Source: CAHJXF01 sp038225855
Lineage (GTDB): Bacteria > Pseudomonadota > Gammaproteobacteria > Burkholderiales > Burkholderiaceae_D
Direction of reading: 5' to 3'
NCBI GenBank assembly: GCA_038225855.1
Contig: JBBRQU010000018.1
Location: 11,614 to 75,613 of the forward strand
DNA: 64,000 nt
The number at the start of each line of letters is the position of its first letter. Positions within the stretch are counted from its first letter, which is position 1. The notes beneath the pieces are model-generated. The model searched no databases. It saw only the letters and a program-made list of their open reading frames with translations, and was not told where the DNA came from. Positions 45,794 through 54,442 of the stretch are shown piece after piece. Made by a program: the position numbers and the translations under genes.

Positions 45794-48700
45794 ATGACTA
45801 CGCAACCTGAAGCGACGACGATAGACGACCGCTGGCAATTCTGGATCGATCGCGGCGGCACCTTCACCGACGTCGTCGGCCGCAAGCCCGATGGTTCGCT
45901 GGTCACGCACAAGCTGCTCTCGGAGAACCCGGAGCAGTACGACGATGCGGCCGTCGCGGGCATTCGTCATCTGTTGAACGTCGCGGCCGATCAACCCGTC
46001 CCCGTCGATCGCATCGAGGCCGTCAAGATGGGCACGACGGTCGCAACCAATGCGCTGCTCGAAAGGAAGGGCGAGCCGACGGTACTGTTCATCACGCGCG
46101 GCTTTCGCGATGCGCTACGTATCGCGTATCAGAACCGTCCGCGCCTCTTCGACCGTCACATCGTGTTGCCCGAGCTGTTGTATCGCAAGGTGGTCGAGGT
46201 CGATGAACGCTTCGGCGCGCAAGGCGACGTGGTCACACCGCTGGAGGAAGAAGCAACGCGCGACGCATTGAAGCTCGTGTATGACGAAGGCTATCGATCG
46301 ATCGCGATCGTCCTGATGCACGGCTATCGCCATCACGGTCACGAGGCGCGCATCGCAGCGATGGCCGAAGCGATCGGCTTCACGCAAATCTCGGTCTCGC
46401 ATCGCGTGAGCCCGTTGATGAAGCTCGTGCCGCGCGGCGACACCACCGTGGTCGATGCCTATCTCTCGCCGATCCTCGCGCGCTACGTCGATCGCGTCGC
46501 GGCCGACCTGCCGGGCGTGCCGCTGCAGTTCATGCAGTCGAGCGGCGGCCTGACCGACGCGCGACGCTTTCACGGCAAGGACTCGATCCTGTCGGGGCCC
46601 GCGGGCGGCATCGTCGGCATGGCGCGCACCAGCGAGCTCGCCGGCTTCGATCGCGTGATCGGCTTCGACATGGGCGGCACGTCCACCGACGTGTCGCACT
46701 ACGCGGGCGAGTTCGAGCGCGAGTTCGAGACGCAGGTCGCGGGCGTGCGCATGCGCGCGCCGATGATGAGCATCAACACGGTGGCCGCGGGCGGCGGATC
46801 GATTCTCCACTTCGACGGCGCACGTCTGCGCGTCGGCCCGGATTCAGCGGGCGCGAACCCGGGTCCTGCGTGCTATCGGCGCGGAGGGCCGCTGGCGATC
46901 ACCGACTGCAACGTCGTGCTCGGCAAGATCCAGCCCGACTATTTCCCGCGTGTATTCGGACCGAATGCGAACGAAGCGCTCGATGCGGACGTGGTTCGCC
47001 TGCGTTTCGCCGAGATGGCCGAAAGCATTGCAGCCGATGGCGGGACACGCATGACGCCCGAAGCGATCGCCGAAGGTTTCATCGAGATCGCGGTCGGCAA
47101 CATGGCCAACGCGATCAAGAAGATCTCGGTCGCGCGCGGACACGATGTCACGGCGTACACGCTGTCCACCTTCGGCGGCGCGGGCGGGCAGCACGCGTGC
47201 CGGGTCGCCGATGCGCTCGGCATGACGCGCGTGTTCGTGCATCCGCTCGCGGGCGTGTTGTCGGCCTACGGGATGGGGCTTGCCGACCAGACCGTGTCGC
47301 GAGAACGCGCGATCGAAGCGACGCTCGCCGAAACGGAGCTCGCAAGCCTCGATGCGGAGGTTGCGTCGCTGGAACAAAGCGCGATCGAGGAGCTGATCGC
47401 GCAAGGCGTCGAGACGGCGCGCATGCGCACGGTCAGGCGCGCGCACCTGCGTTACTCCGGAACCGACTCGGCATTGATCGTGAACTACGGCGACGCGAAC
47501 ACGATGCGCGCGGGATTCGAGACGCAATATCGCAAACGCTATTCCTTCCTGATGCCTGGCCGCGATCTGATCGTCGAGGCGATCTCGGTCGAAGCGATCG
47601 GCATGTCGGACACGCCCGAAGAACACGCGACTATAGCGACGCCGCGCGCCGAGCCTCTCGCGCACTCGCATCGCGTGAAAATGTTCAGCGGCGGCGAGTG
47701 GCACGACGCTGCGCTCTACGTGCGCGAGCGCCTGCGACCGGCCGATCGCATCGATGGTCCCGCGATCATCGCGGAAGCAAACGCGACCACGGTGGTCGAG
47801 CCCGGTTGGCGGGCCGAAGTGACGCAGCTCGATCATCTGGTGATGACGCGCGTCGTCGTCCGCGAGGCACGTCGCGCGATCGGCGCCGAAGCCGATCCGG
47901 TGATGCTCGAGGTCTTCAACAATCTCTTCATGGCGATCGCCGAGCAGATGGGCGTGGCGCTGCAGAACACCGCGTACTCGGTCAACATCAAGGAGCGCCT
48001 GGACTTTTCGTGCGCGCTGTTCGATGCCGACGGCAACCTGATCGCCAACGCGCCGCACATGCCGGTGCATCTGGGTTCGATGGGCGAAAGCATCAAGACC
48101 GTGATCAACGAAAACGCGGACTCAACGAACCGCGCGATGAAGCCCGGCGATGTGTTCGTGCTCAATGACCCGTATCACGGCGGCACGCACTTGCCCGACA
48201 TCACGGTGATCACGCCGGTCTACATCGACGCGGCTTCTAAGAAGGACGCGCCGCTCTTCTATGTCGGATCGCGTGGCCATCATGCGGACGTGGGCGGCAT
48301 CACGCCGGGCTCGATGCCGCCCGGCTCGACCCACATCGACGAAGAAGGCGTGCTGCTCGACAACGTCAAGCTGGTCGATGGCGCTGGAGCCATGGGCAGC
48401 GGTCGTTTTCTCGAAGACGATTTGCGCGCGCGCCTTCTGGGCGCCAGGTATCCCGCGCGCAATCCCGACCAGAACGTGGCCGACCTGCGCGCGCAGATCG
48501 CGGCCAACCAGAAGGGCGTCGAAGAACTCGGCAAGATGGTCGAGCACTTCGGCATCGATGTGGTCACGGCGTACATGAAGCACGTACAGGACAACGCGGA
48601 AGAGTCGGTGCGGCGCGTGGTCACCGCGCTCAAGGACGGCGCGTTCGAATCGCCGCTCGACAACGGCGCGGTGATCAAGGTCGCGATCACGGTCGATCAA

Positions 48701-49459
48701 GGCAAGCGCGAGGCGACCATCGATTTCACCGGAACGTCGCCGCAGCAGACCAACAACTTCAATGCGCCGTCGGCGGTGTGCATGGCCGCCGTGCTGTACG
48801 TGTTCCGCACGCTGGTCGACGACGACATTCCATTGAACGCGGGATGCCTCAAGCCGCTGCACGTGATCATCCCCGAAGGTTCGATGCTCAACCCGCGCTA
48901 TCCGGCGTCGGTAGTCTCGGGCAACGTCGAGACGTCGAGCTGCATCACCAACGCGCTCTACGGCGCGCTCGGCGTGATGGCGTCAGCGCAAGGGACGATG
49001 AACAACTTCACGTTCGGCAACGAGAGGTATCAGTATTACGAAACGATATCGGGTGGCTCGGGCGCGGGCGACGGCTTCGATGGCGTCGATGTCGTGCAGA
49101 CCCACATGACCAACTCGCGGCTCACCGATCCTGAAGTCCTCGAGTTCCGCTTTCCCGTGCGGCTCGACAGCTACGAGATTCGCGCGGGCTCGGGTGGAAG
49201 AGGGCGGTGGCACGGTGGCAACGGCGGGGTGCGCAAGCTGCGCTTTCTCGAAGCGATGACGGCGTCGATCCTGTCGAACAATCGCATCGTCCCGCCGTTC
49301 GGAATGGCGGGCGGAGAGCCGGGTGCGCTGGGTCGCAATACGGTTGTTCGCAGCGATGGCAGCGAAGAGACGGTTCCGCATGTGGGCAGCGCAGAGATGC
49401 AGCCCGGCGATGTGTTCGTGATCGAGACGCCGGGTGGGGGTGGGTATGGTGTCAATTGA
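45794..49459 (+). CDS. Single-chain hydantoinase/5-oxoprolinase (HyuA-HyuB fusion)
   Basis: ATG 45794 gives 1221 residues; the earlier ATG 45740 is inside the divergent promoter region. The N-terminal half is hydantoinase A: WIDRGGTFTDVVGRKPDGSL, MGTTVATNALLERKG and the ATP-site GFDMGGTSTDVSHYAGEFE. The C-terminal half is hydantoinase B: EVFNNLFMAIAEQMGVALQN, LNDPYHGGTHLPDITVITPV and GSGAGDGFDGVDVVQTHMTN. The fused form resembles eukaryotic OPLAH, which opens 5-oxoproline to glutamate with ATP. Substrate is inferred. Confidence 0.92.
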   Translation: MTTQPEATTIDDRWQFWIDRGGTFTDVVGRKPDGSLVTHKLLSENPEQYDDAAVAGIRHLLNVAADQPVPVDRIEAVKMGTTVATNALLERKGEPTVLFITRGFRDALRIAYQNRPRLFDRHIVLPELLYRKVVEVDERFGAQGDVVTPLEEEATRDALKLVYDEGYRSIAIVLMHGYRHHGHEARIAAMAEAIGFTQISVSHRVSPLMKLVPRGDTTVVDAYLSPILARYVDRVAADLPGVPLQFMQSSGGLTDARRFHGKDSILSGPAGGIVGMARTSELAGFDRVIGFDMGGTSTDVSHYAGEFEREFETQVAGVRMRAPMMSINTVAAGGGSILHFDGARLRVGPDSAGANPGPACYRRGGPLAITDCNVVLGKIQPDYFPRVFGPNANEALDADVVRLRFAEMAESIAADGGTRMTPEAIAEGFIEIAVGNMANAIKKISVARGHDVTAYTLSTFGGAGGQHACRVADALGMTRVFVHPLAGVLSAYGMGLADQTVSRERAIEATLAETELASLDAEVASLEQSAIEELIAQGVETARMRTVRRAHLRYSGTDSALIVNYGDANTMRAGFETQYRKRYSFLMPGRDLIVEAISVEAIGMSDTPEEHATIATPRAEPLAHSHRVKMFSGGEWHDAALYVRERLRPADRIDGPAIIAEANATTVVEPGWRAEVTQLDHLVMTRVVVREARRAIGAEADPVMLEVFNNLFMAIAEQMGVALQNTAYSVNIKERLDFSCALFDADGNLIANAPHMPVHLGSMGESIKTVINENADSTNRAMKPGDVFVLNDPYHGGTHLPDITVITPVYIDAASKKDAPLFYVGSRGHHADVGGITPGSMPPGSTHIDEEGVLLDNVKLVDGAGAMGSGRFLEDDLRARLLGARYPARNPDQNVADLRAQIAANQKGVEELGKMVEHFGIDVVTAYMKHVQDNAEESVRRVVTALKDGAFESPLDNGAVIKVAITVDQGKREATIDFTGTSPQQTNNFNAPSAVCMAAVLYVFRTLVDDDIPLNAGCLKPLHVIIPEGSMLNPRYPASVVSGNVETSSCITNALYGALGVMASAQGTMNNFTFGNERYQYYETISGGSGAGDGFDGVDVVQTHMTNSRLTDPEVLEFRFPVRLDSYEIRAGSGGRGRWHGGNGGVRKLRFLEAMTASILSNNRIVPPFGMAGGEPGALGRNTVVRSDGSEETVPHVGSAEMQPGDVFVIETPGGGGYGVN

Positions 49460-50216
49460 ACCGAGCTCAGCATCCGCTAGCGCGTCCATCGAGTGCGCCG
49501 AATCTCAAGTTGTTGTGGCGCCGCCGGCTTTGTTAGGACTCGATTGTTTCTACACGAAGTACGTGAATGCACATGGAATTCCCATTGTCAGTTCGCAAGT
49601 CGTACCTGACGAGGCGCTTTTCGTTGTCAAAGATACGGTCATTCACATGCTTTCCAAGAGGCCCGATCTTCGGCAGAAGCTCATCGATAATTGTGTAAGA
49701 GTTGCTGTAATTGGCGAGAAACAATTCGCCACCGACATTCCAGAACATTCCGATCTCAAGGACGCGTATCCGGCGATCGATTGGAATTCCCGAACGCGCG
49801 GTGTGGGCGCGACGCACTCAAGACGCGCGGCATCCTGCGCACAAGAAAATCTGCTTGGATATCCACGGGATCGATACCGCGGAGAGAACATTCTCGTTCA
49901 CGAGTTTGCGCACACGATTCACAATATGGCGCTGGCTGAAGTCGATTGTTCCTTCAGCCATCGACTCGAGTCAGCGTTTGTTTCTCCTCGTGAGAAAAAT
50001 CTGTGGGCAGATACCTATGCGATATCTAATGCTGAGGAATACTGGTCCACTGGAGCGCAGCACTGGTTTGATGCTAGTCAGTCGGTTCCTGTAGCCGGTA
50101 TTCACAACTCCGTTCACACGCGGGCCGCGCTGCGTGACTATGATCCGGGCCTTTATGCTTTGTTGGCCGAAGTATTTCCGGACGACAACTGGAGGCCGCA
50201 GACGTCGCGTCGATAG
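49446..50216 (+). CDS. Zincin-like putative metalloprotease with HEFAH motif
   Basis: The frame opens at ATG 49434/49446, overlapping the end of the oxoprolinase gene; from 49446 it is 256 residues. The first 30 residues are low complexity (SSASASAS) with no signal peptide, and homologous-looking sequence begins near LDCFYTKYVNAHGIPIVSS. Metal site: NILVHEFAHTIHNM (about residue 150), with a likely third ligand in NAEEYWSTGAQHWFDAS 45 residues later, as in gluzincins of the lethal-factor type. GC content is visibly below neighbours (many AAT, ATT, GTA codons), suggesting transfer. The N-terminus may be truncated. Role unknown. Confidence 0.65.
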   Translation: MVSIEPSSASASASIECAESQVVVAPPALLGLDCFYTKYVNAHGIPIVSSQVVPDEALFVVKDTVIHMLSKRPDLRQKLIDNCVRVAVIGEKQFATDIPEHSDLKDAYPAIDWNSRTRGVGATHSRRAASCAQENLLGYPRDRYRGENILVHEFAHTIHNMALAEVDCSFSHRLESAFVSPREKNLWADTYAISNAEEYWSTGAQHWFDASQSVPVAGIHNSVHTRAALRDYDPGLYALLAEVFPDDNWRPQTSRR

Positions 50217-50356
50217 GTCCATGTCGACATTTCAACGAGCTGCTGCAGCTTGCCCGCGTCACCGCTAACTGCCGCGTGTTGTCCGGCGCGTCGGTGAAAG
50301 AACGGCAGAAGCATCTCCGCGTTAGACTGCCAAGCCTGCAATCAAGGAGTCCTCGA

Positions 50357-50575
50357 ATGAACACGCATGTAGTAGTCGTTGACCCCGAAATCCAAAGCGG
50401 CGCGCCGGTTTTTGCTGGCACGCGCGTACCCATCCGGAATTTGTTCGACTATCTCGAAGAAGGCGATTCGCTGGAAGTCTTCCTCGATCAGTTTCCATCG
50501 ATCAGCCGAGAGATGGCCATCGCTGTCCTCGAACAAGCGCGGGTAGCGTTGGCGCACGATGCGCATCCTGCTTGA
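50357..50575 (+). CDS. DUF433 antitoxin
   Basis: ATG 50357 has AAGGAG at the right distance and gives 72 residues. The DUF433 core is EIQSGAPVFAGTRVPIRNLF then DYLEEGDSLEVFLDQFPSIS, a winged-helix fold found in antitoxins paired with PIN-like DUF5615 toxins. The toxin frame begins at ATG 50559, overlapping the end of this gene by 17 bases, as in intact pairs. Since the toxin is interrupted, this antitoxin may be an orphan. Confidence 0.85.
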   Translation: MNTHVVVVDPEIQSGAPVFAGTRVPIRNLFDYLEEGDSLEVFLDQFPSISREMAIAVLEQARVALAHDAHPA

Positions 50576-50879
50576 CGAATCGCTTCCGTGAGATATGTCC
50601 GCGCTGTTGGTCGGTCACGAGGCGGTAACAGTCAGAGCCGCTGGTTGGTCGGGCGTGAAGAATGGCAAGCTGCTCGTATTGGCTGCAACACGATTCGACG
50701 TGTTCCTCACCGCTGACCGAAATATCGAGTACCAGCAGAATCTCTCAACACTGCCGGTCGCTGTCGTGGTCTTGCTCGTGCGAAGAACGCGCATTCAATC
50801 GATCACGCCTCTTGTCCCCGAGTTGCTCAGACTGCTCAAGCACCTGCCGCCACGATCACTACGAAGAATTGGTGGCTGA
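50559..50879 (+). pseudogene. DUF5615 PIN-like toxin broken by an in-frame stop
   Basis: ATG 50559 reads MRILLDESLP and then TGA at codon 11; in the same frame the homologous sequence continues as DMSALLVGHEAVTVRAAGWS, then GVKNGKLLVLAATRFDVFLT, to a stop at 50879. The family consensus has an uninterrupted MRILLDESLP(R)...LVGH...AGW...KNGxLL...DRNxEYQQN. A single C-to-T change (CGA to TGA) explains the break. Codon 1-10 carries the conserved Asp of the PIN-like active site, so a restart at ATG 50595 would lack it. Probably inactive. Confidence 0.75.
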
Positions 50880-50946
50880 GCTTCTTTATGTCCAAACTCA
50901 CCGACACCCCGGTTTGAAATTTGTCCGCTAAACGCGGAAGACGGCG

Positions 50947-51156
50947 GTGGATTTCTCATCTCATATTCCGATTTTTTCCGAATGCATCTCTGATGAGGAG
51001 ACGGTCGAAGAAGCGCCGAAAAATGGTAGGAGGGCGCTGAAGGCAACGGTTGCCGCATTGAAAGCCAAGAAAGTACCGGTTCCCGCCGCGAACAGCGGTG
51101 GAAGTGTCTCGGGAAACTTCGTCGCCCGTTGGAAGCCAGTGAGCCAGCGCAATTGA
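50947..51156 (+). CDS. Hypothetical short open frame in the accessory pocket
   Basis: A GTG-initiated frame of 69 residues contains an Ala/Lys-rich stretch (GRRALKATVAALKAKKVPVP) and ends RWKPVSQRN. No domain is recognised and no convincing ribosome site is seen. It fills most of the 283 bases between the toxin remnant and the LysR gene stop. It may be a remnant or noncoding. Confidence 0.25.
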   Translation: MDFSSHIPIFSECISDEETVEEAPKNGRRALKATVAALKAKKVPVPAANSGGSVSGNFVARWKPVSQRN

Positions 51157-51162
51157 CACCGT

Positions 51163-52089
51163 TCACTTTGATACGGCTCCGGCCTTGCGACGCTTACCCG
51201 GCTTCTCGCGGCTCGCCGCGGTTTCGAGCATCATCCAGTCCCGAAAAGCGAGCACGCGATCCGCCGCCGGCAGCGCCTCGGACCAGACGATCCAGTAGGC
51301 CGACTCGGCCGCCACGGCGATATCGAAAATCTGCACGAGCGTGCCTTTTTCGAGTTCGGTGGTCGCGATCGCGCGACGCGTCAGCATCATCCCTTGCCCT
51401 TCGACGGCCGCTTGCAGCATGACGCCCATGTCCTGATAGCCGACGCCGGTGTCGGGATTCTTCAATTCGATGCCGAGCGCTGCGCACCATGCCTTCCACG
51501 GTTCGGCGTCCGCGCGCAACAGCGGATATTGTCCAAGTTGATCGGGCCGTTTCGGCAGGCGGCCGCGATTGAGGGTCGGGCTGGCCACGAGGATGTACTC
51601 GTCGTCCATCAGCCATTCACAGTGCAGGCCGGGCCAGGGTCCGCGGCCGAAGCGCACCGCCACATCGATGCCGTCACGCGCGAAGTCGGCCAGCGCGGAG
51701 CTGCTGTCGATGTTGATCTCCCACCCCGGATGCGCCGACATGAAGCGCCCGATGCGCGGCATCAGCCAGCGCGAACCGAATGACGGCAGCACGCTGATCG
51801 TCAATCGATTGGATTGCGCGCGGCGCCGGATCGTCTGGGCTGCTGCGCCGATCTGTGCAAGTGCGGCGCGGATCTCCGCGGCGAGAGCGCGACCGTCGCC
51901 GGTGAGGACCACGCCGCGTCCCTCGCGCGTGAACAGAGGCGCCCCGACGAAGGCTTCGAGTGCGCGCACCTGATGGCTCACGGCGCCGTGAGTCACGTAG
52001 ATCTCGTCGGCGGCGCGCGAGAAGCTTTCGAGTCGCGCAGCCGCCTCGAAGGCGCGCAACGCCGCGAGCGGAGGAAGAGCAGTCGTCAT
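51163..52089 (-). CDS. LysR-type transcriptional regulator, GcvA-like
   Basis: ATG 52089 gives 308 residues, MTTALPPLAALRAFEAAARL onward. The N-terminal winged helix is SFSRAADEIYVTHGAVSHQV followed by ALEAFVGAPLFTREGRGVVL. The effector domain has SVLPSFGSRWLMPRIGRFMS and GIDVAVRFGRGPWPGLHCEW, both typical of the GcvA/AmpR group. It is divergent from a small membrane protein gene with 200 bases between, the likely target promoter region. Confidence 0.93.
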   Translation of the reverse strand: MTTALPPLAALRAFEAAARLESFSRAADEIYVTHGAVSHQVRALEAFVGAPLFTREGRGVVLTGDGRALAAEIRAALAQIGAAAQTIRRRAQSNRLTISVLPSFGSRWLMPRIGRFMSAHPGWEINIDSSSALADFARDGIDVAVRFGRGPWPGLHCEWLMDDEYILVASPTLNRGRLPKRPDQLGQYPLLRADAEPWKAWCAALGIELKNPDTGVGYQDMGVMLQAAVEGQGMMLTRRAIATTELEKGTLVQIFDIAVAAESAYWIVWSEALPAADRVLAFRDWMMLETAASREKPGKRRKAGAVSK

Positions 52090-52290
52090 CGAACAATAGA
52101 TGAGCCAGATTGACAGATGTGGCGAATATATATCGTTTGAGGTGCGACGGGTTAATCCCATATTCTTTCTCTCACGGCAAACGGCAGATGGCTGCCGAAG
52201 CGCTCGACGACCGGACTGAACCTAATAACGGAATTCACCAGTCTCGATCCGCGAACTCGCTTGGTCCGCATCCGTCAGGAGAAATCTGTC

Positions 52291-52521
52291 ATGCACTCAC
52301 TCGATCTCGAAAGACCCGAACCGACACTCGCCGCCTGGAGCCGCACAGCACGGCCGGTGCGCCTCGTGCATCGCCACGATGTCGATATCGGCGCATCCCC
52401 GCTTCACCCGGCCATGCCTGCTTTGCACGCGCGGCTCGACGATGTCCTGTTCGGTTTTAGCGCAGCGAGCCTGCTTCTCGTCTGGCTGGTGTTTTCGACG
52501 CTCGCCGCATGGCTGCGTTGA
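52291..52521 (+). CDS. Small membrane protein
   Basis: ATG 52291 has CAGGAG upstream and gives 76 residues. The first 50 residues are soluble with several His and Arg (LVHRHDVDIGASPLHPAMP). The C-terminus is one hydrophobic helix (FGFSAASLLLVWLVFSTLAA) ending WLR. No family is recognised. Its position opposite the LysR gene suggests it is regulated by it. Confidence 0.6.
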   Translation: MHSLDLERPEPTLAAWSRTARPVRLVHRHDVDIGASPLHPAMPALHARLDDVLFGFSAASLLLVWLVFSTLAAWLR

Positions 52522-52630
52522 TGACTCGGCCCCCGGCGAGTGATGTAATGCCGTTGTCATGCGAACGACCAACCCGCGTCATCAACACCGCCATGCTCTT
52601 CATCCATCGAGGAGCCGGGAGCTGCGTAAC

Positions 52631-53494
52631 GTGGAAAAAGGCAAGACGGGCAGAACCGCATTCGTCATGGCCGGCGGCGGCAGCCTCGGTGCGGTGGAGG
52701 TCGGCATGCTGCGCGCATTGCTCGACTGGGGCGTCGCGCCCGACTTCGTCGTCGGCGCGTCGGCGGGCGCCATCAACGGCGCCTTCTTCGCGTCCGATCC
52801 CACGCCCAATGGCGTGGCTCGCCTGACCGAGATCTGGTGCGCGCTCAAGCGTCGCGATCTCTTTCCGTTCAGCTTCGCGAATCTCTTCGGCTTGTTGACG
52901 GGACGCGATCACGTCTGCGGTCACGGTGGATTGCGCCGGCTTCTTCAGACTCATCTTCCCTATCGAACGCTGGAAGAAGCAGCCGTTCCTATCCATGTCG
53001 TCGCGTCCGACCTGGTCACCGGCGACGAGGTCCTGTTGTCATCGGGCTCGGCGGTCGAGGCCGTGCTGGCGAGCGCGGCGATCCCGGGAGTCTTTCCGCC
53101 GGTGAACGTCGGCGGGCGATTGCTGGTCGATGGCGGCGTCGCCAACAACACGCCGATCTCGTCGGCGATTCGGTTGGGCGCGACGCGCGTGCTGGTCTTG
53201 CCGACCGGCTTCGCTTGCGCGCTTCGTCAGGTCCCATCGAATGCGATCGCGCGGGCCATGCATGCGCTCAGCCTTCTTGTCGTGCGCCAACTGCTCAACG
53301 ACATCGAGCACTATCGCCACACCATCGAATTGCATGTGGTGCCAAGCCTCTGTCCGCTCGATACGTCGCCTTACGATTATTCAGCCTCGATGTCGCTGAT
53401 CGATCGTGCTGCGTCGACGACTCGAAGCTGGTTGGAGGGCGGTGGGTTGGAGCGAAGCGAAATCCCGATGCAGCTCAACGTGCATGCGCATTGA
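52631..53494 (+). CDS. Patatin-like phospholipase (RssA type)
   Basis: A GTG at 52631, preceded by GGGAG, gives 287 residues; ATG 52559 in the same frame is the longer option. The oxyanion loop is AFVMAGGGSLGAVEVGML, the nucleophile elbow is VVGASAGAINGAFFA (GxSxG), and the catalytic Asp is in LLVDGGVANNTPISSAI (DGG). These proteins hydrolyse lipid acyl esters with a Ser-Asp dyad, probably at the inner membrane. No operon partner is clear beyond the small membrane protein upstream. Confidence 0.88.
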   Translation: MEKGKTGRTAFVMAGGGSLGAVEVGMLRALLDWGVAPDFVVGASAGAINGAFFASDPTPNGVARLTEIWCALKRRDLFPFSFANLFGLLTGRDHVCGHGGLRRLLQTHLPYRTLEEAAVPIHVVASDLVTGDEVLLSSGSAVEAVLASAAIPGVFPPVNVGGRLLVDGGVANNTPISSAIRLGATRVLVLPTGFACALRQVPSNAIARAMHALSLLVVRQLLNDIEHYRHTIELHVVPSLCPLDTSPYDYSASMSLIDRAASTTRSWLEGGGLERSEIPMQLNVHAH

Positions 53495-53545
53495 GGTTCG
53501 CGCGTTGTCGTTCGTGTGCGCGAAATCAAGCAATCTCTCGGCACA

Positions 53546-54400
53546 TCACTCCCCTCTCCCCGGCGAAGGCCGGGGTCCAATTTGGCTTTCATCGCGTGCA
53601 GAGCAACTTGGATCCCGACCTTCGCCGGGACGACGGGGAATGGGGTTGTCGCCTGATGGTTTCTTTGGTGCGCCTGTCTGCAACGCACGCATCACCTTCA
53701 ACTGCCAGGGCCGCACCGCGAGCAACAGGCTGAGGGCCTGTCTCTGGTCCGCGGGCAACTTCGCGTCTTCATTGTGCTGATCCGAGAACTCGCGTGCCGT
53801 GCGCTTCAGGCGTGAGATCAATAGCGCCGAGTTCGCGGCAGAGAGGCGACCGTTCAGCAGCAGCATCAATTCCGATGGGCCGTCGAAGGCGCAATCGAAA
53901 AAATCCGCGGCGTGTTCCTTGAAGGTCTGCTGGATCGGACCATTGGGAATCCACGCGAAGGTGCGCGCGACGAGAAGCTTGTAGCGATTGTTCGGATGCA
54001 GGCGCAGGAAGCCCATGCGATCGAGCTTGCCCAGAAATCCCACCAGCTCCGCTTTCGTCAGCGCATAGGAGGCGAGGATCTCGTCGAACTCGAGCAGGTT
54101 GAGCGCGCACACCGCGACCAGAAACAGCTTCGGGTCCGAGACGATCGCTGCTTCCTGTGCGACGGTCAGCCGCGCGATCAGCTTCTCGCTGGCGCTCAAT
54201 CCCTGCGTGAGTTCGGCGAGTTCGATCTGCGCGAACGAGCAGATCGCATCGAGCTTCTTCAATGACAAGTCGCGACGCGACAGCATGCGTTTGATGCTCG
54301 CCTCGGACATGCGGATTCCCGAGGCCACCTGCGCATAAGTCAGCCCGCGCGAACGAAGCTCGCGCTTGAGCGCGTCGACAAGATGGAGGCTTGCGGTCAT
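53546..54400 (-). CDS. HTH (XRE-like) transcriptional regulator
   Basis: ATG 54400 has GAAGGAA upstream and gives 284 residues. The helix-turn-helix is near residues 15-45: LTYAQVASGIRMSEASIKRM then LSRRDLSLKKLDAIC. The rest (ELAELTQGLSASEKLIARLT; FLGKLDRMGFLRLHPNNRYK; EHAADFFDCAFDGPSELMLL) is an uncharacterised C-terminal domain known from many proteobacterial regulators. The last 30 residues (PRRPGEGRDPSCSARDESQI...) come from palindromic element copy 5. A 6-bp palindrome at 54443-54459 may be its own operator. Confidence 0.85.
   Translation of the reverse strand: MTASLHLVDALKRELRSRGLTYAQVASGIRMSEASIKRMLSRRDLSLKKLDAICSFAQIELAELTQGLSASEKLIARLTVAQEAAIVSDPKLFLVAVCALNLLEFDEILASYALTKAELVGFLGKLDRMGFLRLHPNNRYKLLVARTFAWIPNGPIQQTFKEHAADFFDCAFDGPSELMLLLNGRLSAANSALLISRLKRTAREFSDQHNEDAKLPADQRQALSLLLAVRPWQLKVMRALQTGAPKKPSGDNPIPRRPGEGRDPSCSARDESQIGPRPSPGRGE
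53551..53639. repeat. Interspersed palindromic element, copy 5
   Basis: CCCCGGCGAAGGCCGGGG and ATCCCGACCTTCGCCGGGAC form the hairpins, ending GACGACGGGG. This copy uses the CGGCGAAGGCCGG variant. It overlaps the 3' end of the HTH regulator gene, supplying its C-terminal residues (RRPGEGRDPSCS onward). Confidence 0.85.
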
Positions 54401-54442
54401 TCCGATTCCTTCACACTGTTGGTCATTCGAGCTCCATGGAAA

